A program made the position numbers and the translations under genes. 10,662 bases of DNA from Candidatus Dormiibacterota bacterium (lineage in GTDB: Bacteria > Chloroflexota > Dormibacteria > Aeolococcales > Bog-877), in assembly GCA_003135035.1 (NCBI GenBank), contig PLDE01000273.1, positions 1 to 10,662 on the forward strand, written 5' to 3'. Within the stretch, counting starts at the first letter, position 1. Each line of letters begins with the position of its first letter. Below the pieces are notes generated by a model. That model was not told the origin of the DNA. It searched no databases and saw only the letters and a program-made list of their open reading frames with translations. This document shows positions 1-7,300 of this stretch, in pieces.

Positions 1-100
1 CATGGTCAACCACATGATCGAGGAGTACTCGCGTCACAACGGCCATGCCGACCTGATCCGGGAGCGACTGGACGCGGCGACTGGGGACTTCCCCTCCTAA
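1..100 (+). CDS. DUF664/DinB-family protein, C-terminal end only
   Basis: The reading frame enters from the left edge and stops at TAA 98-100, leaving 32 visible residues. They include [20 protein letters not shown] followed by an A-A-T-G tail, which is the characteristic last helix of actinobacterial-type DUF664 proteins in the DinB/mycothiol-dependent four-helix superfamily. In that family the histidine of the E-Y-x-R-H-x-G-H-A-D motif belongs to the metal-binding triad. The rest of the gene lies outside the window, so its start, length and function cannot be judged; most DUF664 members have no assigned substrate. The ATG at base 2 is an internal methionine, not a start. The family call rests on this one motif, read from memory of the family. 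Confidence 0.75.
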   Translation, partial: MVNHMIEEYSRHNGHADLIRERLDAATGDFPS

Positions 101-491
101 AGCCCAGCACCACCTCCCTTTTTCGGCCCTGACAAAAGGCTTCACTCCCCTCCCCCCTCAGTAGGTTCCCCACATGAGGTCAGCAGAGCAACAGGCTGTC
201 AGGCGACTCGCTCCGAGTCTGGGTCAGCATCCTGGGAAGACCGAGCCGACAAACGAGGCGAGACGGTTCTCCACGACCCCTGGAGCTGTTCAGGGATGGG
301 CTGGAACGGAGCTTCGAGGTTGGGGCGTTGTGTCCTGCCGCACCCGCCTCTCCCGCGCCGCGACGGCGGAGCGGCGGATGCCCGGTTCCACCGGACTGCT
401 CCAGAGGCCCGGCTGACCCACAAAGGGGCTACCCAAAGCCGACAGACGCTGATAGACCGCGATGGCATTTTGACTTCGGACCTGGCGCTGA

Positions 492-574
492 GCCTGGAAC
501 TGAACTAGGTAGAGGCGAACTCAAAAACCCTTGCGCGCAAGCTCGTGTGGGTTCGACTCCCACTGCTGGCACCA
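492..574 (+). pseudogene. Degenerate tRNA-like sequence, possibly a tRNA-Leu(CAA) relic
   Basis: Bases 547-563 form a perfect T-arm: stem GTGGG, loop TTCGACT, stem CCCAC. It is followed by a seven-base acceptor strand TGCTGGC, discriminator A571 and an encoded CCA at 572-574. Upstream sequence aligns loosely with class-II leucine tRNAs: GAACTAGGTAGAGGC resembles the D-arm, and CTCAAAA would be an anticodon loop with U33, anticodon CAA and purine 37. A palindromic CTTGCGCGCAAG lies where a long variable arm would be. The 5' half does not fold. GCCTGGA at 492 pairs at only five of seven acceptor positions, and the D stem and anticodon stem are mispaired. It is therefore most likely a decayed tRNA, or a tRNA 3' end left by an integration event. 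The T-arm plus CCA (547-574) is secure; the leucine identity and the 5' boundary are tentative. Confidence 0.5.
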
Positions 575-623
575 TCAGCTACTGGGCCATCTTCGTCAGC
601 TGCGACCGTAAGAACAGAGCTGC

Positions 624-655
624 CGCTCATCTCGGGTGACTTTCAGCCCTGAGCG
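624..655 (+). terminator. Stem-loop downstream of the tRNA relic
   Basis: An outer stem CGCTCA (624-629) pairs with TGAGCG (650-655). An inner stem GGGTGA (634-639) pairs with TCA-CCC (643-649, one bulged G), leaving a three-base loop; TCTC at 630-633 is unpaired. There is no following T-tract, so it could be a factor-assisted terminator for a transcript across the tRNA relic, or simply a structured spacer. Confidence 0.35.
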
Positions 656-712
656 AGCGGGGGCGGTTATCGATGAGTCGAACCACTCTGGGCAGCCACC
701 CAGTCCCGGTGG

Positions 713-758
713 GCATCGAGGTGGTTAGATTGTTCCGTTGGAGCGTCGAGGTGGCTGG
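713..758 (+). promoter_or_regulatory. Direct repeat upstream of mmsA, candidate operator
   Basis: GCATCGAGGTGGTTAG (713-728) recurs as GCGTCGAGGTGGCTGG (743-758). Thirteen of 16 positions agree, with an identical core TCGAGGTGG and an offset of exactly 30 bp, about three helical turns. The pair lies just before the mmsA ribosome-binding site, where a regulator of the catabolic operon could bind the same face of the DNA. No regulator gene is in the window and no strong -35/-10 pair is visible here, so the operator role is inference. Confidence 0.35.
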
Positions 759-763
759 GAGGT
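757..763 (+). promoter_or_regulatory. Ribosome-binding site deciding the mmsA start
   Basis: The purine-rich GGGAGGT lies 4 bp before ATG 768. It supports that ATG over the in-frame TTG at 738, which would add ten residues (Arg/Gly/Trp-rich) not expected in the family. Confidence 0.65.
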
Positions 764-767
764 AGGA

Positions 768-2300
768 ATGGGAGTCACGGCTGAAGGGAGGCATCCAATT
801 ACCGGAAATACCGCCGCGATTCCTCACTTTTTGCAGGGGGAGCGGATAGTCGACGGTCCGGCCCGGTCACTCCCCGTGTTCGATCCTGCATTGGGCCGCC
901 AGACTGGCTCGGTTCCCATGGCGTCAAAAGAGGCGGTGGCTGAAACGGTGGCCCAGGCGCGATCGGCGCAGCCGGCCTGGGCGGCGATGTCGCTGGGCCG
1001 GCGGGCCGAAGTCTTCTTCAAATTTCGGACGCTCCTCGGCCAGCGTGCCGACGAGCTGGCACTGGCTATCACCCAGGAGCACGGCAAGGTACTCTCCGAC
1101 GCTAAGGGTGAGATCAGCCGCGGTTTGGAGAATGTCGACTTCGCCTGCGGTCTCTCCCACCTGCTCAAGGGTGCCAAGTCGATCGAGGTCGCCTCCCACA
1201 TCGACGTCGAGGAGTACCGCTTGCCCATCGGCGTCGCGGTCGGGATCTCGCCCTTCAATTTCCCCGTCATGGTGCCCCTCTGGATGATCTGCAGTGCTCT
1301 CGCCTGCGGCAATGCCTTCATCCTCAAGCCCAGCGAGAAGGACCCCTCGGCGTCCGTGCTGCTGGCGGAACTGTTTAGCGAGGCTGGCCTTCCGCCGGGA
1401 GTTCTGAGCGTGCTTCACGGCGACGCCAGCACGGTAAATCACCTGATCGACCACCCCGACGTGGCTGCGGTTAGCTCAGTGGGCTCAACTCCGGTGGCCC
1501 GCCAGATCTACCGGCGGGCGGGAGAGCGCGGCAAGCGCGTCCAGGCCCTGGGCGGCGCCAAGAACCACATGGTGGTCTTGCCTGACGCCGACTTCGAGGC
1601 GGCTGCCGATGCCGCGGTGGCGGCCGGATTCGGCTCCGCCGGCGAGCGCTGCATGGCGATCTCGGTGGTGGTGGCAGTAGGCGCCGCTGCCGACCCTTTG
1701 GTCGATCTGATTCGCGCCAAGATGGCCAACCTGCGGATCGGTCCCGGCACCGACCCACAGTCTCAAATGGGTCCACTCATCACCGCCGAACATCGTGACC
1801 GGGTCGCCGCCTATGTCGGCATCGGCGCCGGCGAGGGAGCGACCGTTGTGGTGGACGGTCGGGACGTGCCCTTCTCGGGTGCCGGCTTCTTCCTCGGGGC
1901 CTCTCTTCTCGATCAGGTGAACCCGAGGATGGAGGTCTATCAGGACGAGATCTTCGGCCCCGTCCTAGCTGTCGTCCGCTGCGCCACGTATGGGGAAGCA
2001 CTCGCGGTTGTCAATGGCAATCGATACGGCAACGGGGCTGCCATCTTTACCCGGGATGGGTCGGCGGCCCGGCGCTTCTGCCGCGAAGCCGATGCCGGCA
2101 TGGTCGGAGTCAACGTCGCCATCCCGGTTCCCATCGGCACCTACTCCTTTGGTGGCTGGAAGGACTCGCTCTTCGGCGACGGCCACATGTACGGGCCTCA
2201 GGGCATCAACTTCTTCACCCGGAGCAAGGTGGTGACCAGCCGGTGGCCCGAGGGCGACGACAAAGGCCCGGGCATGAACCTCAATTTTCCCACCAATTGA
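768..2300 (+). CDS. mmsA: CoA-acylating methylmalonate-semialdehyde dehydrogenase
   Basis: This cytosolic NAD-dependent aldehyde dehydrogenase converts methylmalonate semialdehyde (and, in many members, malonate semialdehyde) plus CoA to propionyl-CoA or acetyl-CoA with loss of CO2. The 510 residues from ATG 768 match the usual family length. Diagnostic features are SPFNFPVM with the oxyanion-hole Asn164, the EKDPS motif, VQALGGAKNH where ordinary ALDHs carry the general-base Glu (Gly here, typical of CoA-acylating enzymes), and GSAGERCMAIS with nucleophile Cys295. Arg118 (SRGLEN) and Arg294 correspond to the two arginines thought to hold the substrate carboxylate. The C-terminal GGWKDSLFGDGHMYG is also typical. 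One oddity is VSSVGSTP, where the family usually has VSFVGSTP (Ser237). The next gene is an aminotransferase, which suggests beta-amino-acid catabolism rather than valine or inositol breakdown, although those remain possible. Confidence 0.93.
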   Translation: MGVTAEGRHPITGNTAAIPHFLQGERIVDGPARSLPVFDPALGRQTGSVPMASKEAVAETVAQARSAQPAWAAMSLGRRAEVFFKFRTLLGQRADELALAITQEHGKVLSDAKGEISRGLENVDFACGLSHLLKGAKSIEVASHIDVEEYRLPIGVAVGISPFNFPVMVPLWMICSALACGNAFILKPSEKDPSASVLLAELFSEAGLPPGVLSVLHGDASTVNHLIDHPDVAAVSSVGSTPVARQIYRRAGERGKRVQALGGAKNHMVVLPDADFEAAADAAVAAGFGSAGERCMAISVVVAVGAAADPLVDLIRAKMANLRIGPGTDPQSQMGPLITAEHRDRVAAYVGIGAGEGATVVVDGRDVPFSGAGFFLGASLLDQVNPRMEVYQDEIFGPVLAVVRCATYGEALAVVNGNRYGNGAAIFTRDGSAARRFCREADAGMVGVNVAIPVPIGTYSFGGWKDSLFGDGHMYGPQGINFFTRSKVVTSRWPEGDDKGPGMNLNFPTN

Positions 2301-2314
2301 TGGCGATTGTTTGA
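2300..2314 (+). other. Four-codon ORF bridging mmsA and the aminotransferase
   Basis: ATG GCG ATT GTT TGA begins in the mmsA stop (TGATG, 2298-2302) and ends in the aminotransferase start (TGATG, 2312-2316). It may only be chance, but both overlaps are the type used in termination-reinitiation coupling, and no Shine-Dalgarno sequence is visible before ATG 2314. Confidence 0.3.
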
Positions 2315-3666
2315 TGAAGCAGGTCGAGGAGGCAACCGTCCCGGCCACCCCCGACGGCATCGACCACGTCTTTCATACCTGGTCCGCCCAACGGGGTCTC
2401 GAGCATTTCAAGCCGGCGGGTGGAGAGGGCTGCTGGTTCTGGGACCAGTCCGGGCAGAGATATCTCGACTTCGCCTCGCAACTGGTCTTTCTCAATTTGG
2501 GCTACCAGCATCCGGCGCTGATCGCCGCCATCAAAGAACAAGTCGAGATCATGTGCACGCTGGCGCCTGACTTCGCCAGCGACCCTCGTAGCGAGTTGGC
2601 CGCCCTCATCGCCGCCCGGGCGCCCGGCGATCTCGACTACGTCTTCTTCACCAATGGAGGCACCGAGGCCAACGAGCACGCGCTGCGGATGGCCCGGCTC
2701 CACACCGGACGGCACAAGGTGCTCAGCACCTACCGCAGTTATCACGGTGCGACGGCGGGATCGATTGCCCTGACCGGTGATCCCCGCCGGTGGGCCAGCG
2801 ACCCAGGCATGGCCGGGGTGGTCCACTTCATGGGTCCCTATCTGTATCGCTCTCCATTTGGATGCCAGACCGAGGCGGAGGAATCCCGAGCGGCCTTGGC
2901 TCATCTCCGCCAGGTGATCGAGCTGGAGGGTCCGCCCACGATCGCGGCCATCTTCTTGGAGACGGTGGTCGGTACCAACGGGGTGCTCCTGCCTCCGGAG
3001 GGCTATCTCGCCGGTGTGCGGGAGCTCTGCGACGAATTTGGCATCCTCATGGTCTGCGACGAGGTGATGGTCGGATTCGGGCGCATTGGCGAGTGGTTCG
3101 CCGTCGACGCCTGGGGGGTGACCCCTGATCTCATCACCTTTGCCAAGGGAGTTAACTCAGGCTACGTTCCCCTGGGCGGTGTCATCGTCTCCTCGGGAAT
3201 CTGGGAGTCCTTCGCCGACCGCGCCTACCCGGGGGGCCTGACCTACTCAGGTCACCCACTCGCCTGTGCCGCTGGGGTGGCTAGCATCCGGGTTTTCGAG
3301 GAGACCCAACTACTTGCCCAGGTTAGAAAACTGGGAGACGAGGTCGCCAAGCCGGGTCTGGTGGCCCTCATGGAGCGCCATCCGTCGGTTGGCGAGATCC
3401 GCGGCCGGGGCCTCTTCTGGGCCGTTGAGTTGGTGCGGAACCGAAAGACGCGGGAGATGCTGGTACCGTTCAACGCCGCAGGTGCCGCCCGGGAGCCGAT
3501 GACTGAGGTGATAGCAGCGTGCCGAGAACTCGGACTCTGGCCCTTCAGTCACTTCAACCGGATCCACGTAGCCCCACCCTTAGTCATCAATGCGCCCGAG
3601 CTTGAGGACGGCATCGGCCGGCTGGACCAGGCGCTGACCGTGGCCGATCGCTACGTCGACGGCTAG
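2314..3666 (+). CDS. Class-III PLP aminotransferase, probable beta-alanine/omega-amino-acid type
   Basis: This is a fold-type I PLP enzyme expected to move the terminal amino group of an omega-amino acid to pyruvate or 2-oxoglutarate. The 450 residues are full length for the family. Visible motifs are NGGTEANEHALRMAR (114-128, phosphate-binding turn), YRSYHGAT (140-147, aromatic over the PLP ring), CDEVMVGFGRIG (248-259, Asp249 to the pyridine nitrogen), FAKGVNSGYVPLGG with Schiff-base Lys278, and TYSGHPLACAAG. The segment GTNGVLLPPEGYL resembles taurine- and beta-alanine-pyruvate aminotransferases. ATG 2314 is preferred to the adjacent TTG 2311. It follows mmsA after 13 bp in one operon; its semialdehyde product from beta-alanine or 3-aminoisobutyrate is the mmsA substrate. 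The substrate is inferred from context; taurine, GABA or polyamine substrates cannot be excluded. No promoter is seen between the two genes. Confidence 0.88.
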   Translation: MKQVEEATVPATPDGIDHVFHTWSAQRGLEHFKPAGGEGCWFWDQSGQRYLDFASQLVFLNLGYQHPALIAAIKEQVEIMCTLAPDFASDPRSELAALIAARAPGDLDYVFFTNGGTEANEHALRMARLHTGRHKVLSTYRSYHGATAGSIALTGDPRRWASDPGMAGVVHFMGPYLYRSPFGCQTEAEESRAALAHLRQVIELEGPPTIAAIFLETVVGTNGVLLPPEGYLAGVRELCDEFGILMVCDEVMVGFGRIGEWFAVDAWGVTPDLITFAKGVNSGYVPLGGVIVSSGIWESFADRAYPGGLTYSGHPLACAAGVASIRVFEETQLLAQVRKLGDEVAKPGLVALMERHPSVGEIRGRGLFWAVELVRNRKTREMLVPFNAAGAAREPMTEVIAACRELGLWPFSHFNRIHVAPPLVINAPELEDGIGRLDQALTVADRYVDG

Positions 3667-3736
3667 GCCAGCGGCTCGAACCCTGAACTGATCCGAGCGC
3701 CGTTCGCAACCCTCTGGCCGGCAGCGAGCCCCGATC

Positions 3737-3742
3737 TATACT
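3737..3742 (+). promoter_or_regulatory. Candidate -10 element of a leaderless yggT transcript
   Basis: TATACT lies 7 bp before ATG 3750, so transcription would begin at or next to the start codon and yield a leaderless mRNA. No ribosome-binding site precedes the ATG, which agrees with this. A good -35 is not visible; the bases 17 bp upstream are CTGGCC. Confidence 0.45.
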
Positions 3743-3749
3743 CCGCCCC

Positions 3750-4319
3750 ATGCATCTCGCCGCCATCTTGGTCAACGACGTCGCCTGGCTTCTCGAGATC
3801 TATGGCCTCTGCATCCTGGTTTGGGCCTTCATGTCATTCTTTCCGGAGGCTTACGCGACACCCGTCGGCCACCTCCTCGAAGCCCTGGTGATGCCCGTCA
3901 TCCGGCCCCTGCGCCGCGTTCTGCCCATGATCGCCGGGCTTGACTTCACCCCGCTCCTGGCGCTGGTCCTGGTCTTCGCGGTGGCGCAACTCCTCCAGGA
4001 GCTGGCCAGCAACAACTTCACCAATCCCGTGTACGTCATCTTCAACGTCGTCTTTGAGTTCATCGGGGCGGTTGTCCTGGTGATCCTGGTGCTGCTCCTG
4101 ATCCGAGTGTTGATCGGAGCCTTGCGGGTCGACCCCTGGCATCCCTTCGTCTTCGCGATCAAACGGATCACCGACACCTTCGTGAAACCGATCGAGCGGG
4201 CCGCCCGGGTCCAGGAGGAGATGGCGGCCGCGATCGGCTTGGTGGTCGCGGTGGTCGTCTACATCGCCCTGGCTCAGATCCTCTTCCCCAGCCTGCTCAA
4301 CGGTCTGACCCGGATCTAG
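3750..4319 (+). CDS. YggT family membrane protein with two YggT repeats
   Basis: This is a small integral membrane protein of 189 residues with four predicted helices at roughly 11-31, 66-86, 98-124 and 158-182. The first YggT repeat shows the signature P-x-I-R-P-L-R-R with GLDFTPLLAL around 49-72. A second, more diverged copy is HPFVFAIKRITDTFVKPIER at 131-150. YggT proteins have been linked to osmotic tolerance, cell division and thylakoid or nucleoid organisation in different organisms, but a molecular activity is not established. In many Gram-positive genomes yggT sits beside sepF and ftsZ in the division cluster; here it stands alone between a catabolic operon and a convergent dnaE, so context gives no extra hint. 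A Q-E-E-M-rich loop (155-158) links the second repeat to the last helix. The family call is firm and the role unknown. Confidence 0.88.
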   Translation: MHLAAILVNDVAWLLEIYGLCILVWAFMSFFPEAYATPVGHLLEALVMPVIRPLRRVLPMIAGLDFTPLLALVLVFAVAQLLQELASNNFTNPVYVIFNVVFEFIGAVVLVILVLLLIRVLIGALRVDPWHPFVFAIKRITDTFVKPIERAARVQEEMAAAIGLVVAVVVYIALAQILFPSLLNGLTRI

Positions 4320-4332
4320 GCTCGAGCCCTAG
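4316..4332. terminator. Hairpin spanning the convergent yggT and dnaE stop codons
   Basis: CTAGGC-TCGA-GCCCTAG forms a six-pair stem with one bulged C and a TCGA loop. It contains the yggT TAG (4317-4319) and the reverse-strand dnaE TAG (4329-4331). Position and symmetry fit a shared bidirectional transcription end, but it is short and lacks a T-tract on either side. Confidence 0.35.
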
Positions 4333-7300
4333 CGGCTGCGGCCCCGGAAGCGAGGCGGAGGTGCCATCGTCCTGATCGCCTCGATCTGGTAGGAACCGGG
4401 ACCGAAGAGGGCGACCACAGCTGACTCCAGGGCCGGACCGGCGGCCGCGAGGTGCTCGCGGCCGAGCTCCAGTTCATGGTCCCCCTCACCATCCCGAAGG
4501 TGCAGCACCACCAGCGACTGGCCCGAGTTGTCCTGCAACACCAGCGCGAGTCGACGCAGCTCGTCTTCGCCTCCCTGGTGAGCGTGCACATGGACCACCG
4601 CGGAAGCGCGCCAGTCGGCCAGGGCCGGATCGTCAAGTGCCAGCACCTCCTCCGCGATAACGCGAGCCTCCTCCGGTTCCTCCGCCGCCGTGGGCTCAGT
4701 GGACTCCTCGCCCTCCAAGCCGTTCGGAGTCGGGCTCGCTCCCCCGCGGTTGGGGACGCCACGCCGGGCTCCGACCTCGACCCGTCCCCGCACAACTACC
4801 ACTCCGTCGGCCTGAAGTAAGACGGCGGCTTTTTGGTATAGCGATGGAAAAACCACCACCTCGCAGACTCCGGTGAGGTCTTCGAGCTGGGCAAAGGCCA
4901 TGGCCTCACCGCTACGGGCCTGGACCCGTCGACACTCGCGCACCGATCCCCCTACCTGGACCACACTGCCTTCCAACCTGGCCAGGTCGGAGACAGCGGT
5001 GTCAGTGCGCTGGCTCAGCTGCTGGCTCAGCCGCTGCAGGGGATGCTCACTGAGGTAGAGGCCCAGGTGCTCCCGCTCCCAAGCCAAACGCTCACGCTGC
5101 ATCTCCTCAGTCAACGACTCGACGACCCACTGCGGGGTCTCGTCGGTGGAACGCGCCGTCTCCGCGGGCTCGGCGTCGAAGAGTGCGATCTGGCCCGAAT
5201 CCCGCTCCCGAGCCGCGATCTCGGCGCGGCGCATGGCACTGTCCAGCTGGGCCAGGAGGAGGCCGCGATCCCCGAGCAAGTCGGCGGCGCCACTTCGTAT
5301 CAGGGCCTCCAAGGCGCGGCGGTTCAGCTCGTGACCGCGAACCCGGGTGCAGAGGTCGATCAGAGAGAGGAAGGGTCCTCCCGTCTCGCGCACGTCGACC
5401 AGCGTCTGGGCTGCAGATTCCCCGACGTTCTTGATGTGCTGCAGCCCATAGAGGATCTCGTCCTTGGCCCCCAGCCCATCCTTTTCGCTGCGTTCTTTGA
5501 CCAAGACGCTGAAGGGAGCCCGCGAGCGGTTGATGTCGGGGGGGTGGACGACGATGCCCCGCGCCTGGGCGTCTTGGATCGCCCGCTTTAGGCGCTCGAA
5601 GTCACTGGCCTTGCTGTTGAGCAAAGCGGCCATGAACTCGAGCGGGTAGTTGGCCTTGAGGTAAGCCGTCTGGTAGCTGATCAACCCATAGGCCACGGCA
5701 TGGGCCTTGTTGAAACCGTAGCCGGCGAAATAGTCGATGTAGTCGAAGAGGTCGACGGCCGTCTTCTCGGCCACCCCACGAGCCATCGCCCCTTCCAGGA
5801 ACCGCTGCCGCTGGGCGGTCATCTTGGCTTTGTCCTTCTTGCCCATCGCTGCGCGCAGCAAGTCGGCCGCGCCCAGGCTGAACCCGGCCGCCTGGGCAGC
5901 GATCTGCATGACCTGATCCTGGTAGATGATCACCCCGTGGGTTTCCTTGAGGATCGGCTCAAGCTCGGGCAGCAGGTAGGTGATCGGATCCACGCCGCGC
6001 CTTCGCTTCATGTATAGATCGGTGGCGCCTCCCTCGATCACCCCCGGACGGTTGAGGGCAACCGCGACCGCCATGTCCTCGATTGAGCGCGGTCGCATTT
6101 CCATGACGATCCGCCGTCCCCCCTGCTGCTCCATCTGGAAGACGCCCAGAGTGTCACCCCGGGCGAGGAGATCGTAGGTCGCCTCGTCATCGAGCGGAAT
6201 CGCCTCCAGGTCGGGACGTATGCCCCGCTGGCTGGCGATGTTGTCCAGGGTTTCCTCGATGATGCTGAGGTTTTCCAGGCCCAGAAAGTCCATCTTCAGC
6301 AGCCCGATCTTCTGGACCCCATCCATGTCGAACTGGGTGACGATGGCTTCGCGGTTGCTGGTTGCCCGCTGCAGAGGCACGTAGTCGGTCAGCGGCCCTG
6401 GTGCGATCACCACCCCGGCCGCGTGGGTGCCGGCGTTTCGCGAGATCCCTTCCAGGCGCCGCGCCGTGTCAACCAACCGGCGCGCCCAGGGTTGGCCGTC
6501 GTAGGCCGCCTTCAGCTCTTTGGACTCAAGCAGGGCGGCGTCGAGGGTCACCCCGGGCCGGATGGGGACGAGCTTGGCCAGCTGGTCAACTTCGGGAAGG
6601 GGCACATTCTGGACCCGGCCGACGTCCCGGAGAGCAGCTCGGGCGGCCATGGTTCCGTAGGTGACGATCTGGGCCACCCGGTCAGTTCCGTAGCGGCGAT
6701 TGACGTAGTCAATCACCCGGGCCCTGCCGGCGACATCGAAGTCGATGTCGATGTCAGGCATGGAGATCCTCTCCAGGTTGAGGAAGCGCTCAAAGATGAG
6801 TCCGTACTGGAGGGGATCGACGTTGGTGATCCCGAGGCTGTAGGCGACCAAGCTCCCCGCCGCCGAACCGCGGCCGGGACCGATCTTCACCCCCTCTTCG
6901 CGGCCCGCCCGGGTGAAGTCCCAGACGATCAGGAAATAGGCGGCGAAGCCGGTCTCGCGGATGACGCCCAACTCGTAGCTCAGCCGCTCCAGGTACTCCC
7001 CGGCAGGCTCCTCACCGCGGCAGCGCTGGCGCAGTCCCTCGGAGGCGACCAGTTGCAGAAGTCCATCCGCGTCCTGACCGGCGGGAACGTCGTAGGTCGG
7101 CAGGAGTCGCTGGTCGAGAAGGGGCTCGAAACGGCAGCGAGAGGCGATCGCCCAGCTGTTGTTGACCGCTTCCAGGCAATAGCTGAACTTGCTGGCCATC
7201 TCGTCGGCCGAGGAGACGTAGAAGTGCGGCCCCGAGAAGCGCAGCCGCTTGGGGTCATCCAGACGGCTGCCCGTCTGGATGCAGAGAAGCACATCGTGGG

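Larger units (their letters stand above)
101..767. other. 667-bp intergenic region without a convincing protein gene
   Basis: Short open frames exist on both strands, but none has a ribosome site, a recognisable motif or believable amino-acid composition (Arg/Pro/Ser-rich, typical of GC-rich noncoding frames). The region is rich in short stem-loops. Examples are GACTCG-ctc-CGAGTC at 205-219, CTCCA/TGGAG around 271-287 and CCCTG/CAGGG around 280-296. The octamer GGTCAGCA occurs twice, at 178-185 and 222-229. A tRNA-like sequence ends at 574, a hairpin lies at 624-655 and a direct repeat at 713-758; these have their own entries. No clear terminator follows the DUF664 stop. Confidence 0.7.

Noticed and set aside
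223-574. Possible tmRNA (ssrA): GTCAGCA at 223 pairs with the acceptor strand at 564-570, span 352 nt
   Set aside because: There is no G3-U70 wobble needed for alanine charging, no conserved UUCGAC D-loop signature, and no tag reading frame ending in Ala-Ala before a stop.
174-639. Short overlapping frames in the left intergenic region
   Set aside because: Composition is Arg/Pro/Ser-rich, there is no ribosome site, and several run through the tRNA-like sequence.
738-767. Upstream TTG start for mmsA adding ten residues
   Set aside because: ATG 768 has a well-placed GGGAGGT, and the extra residues are not typical of the family.
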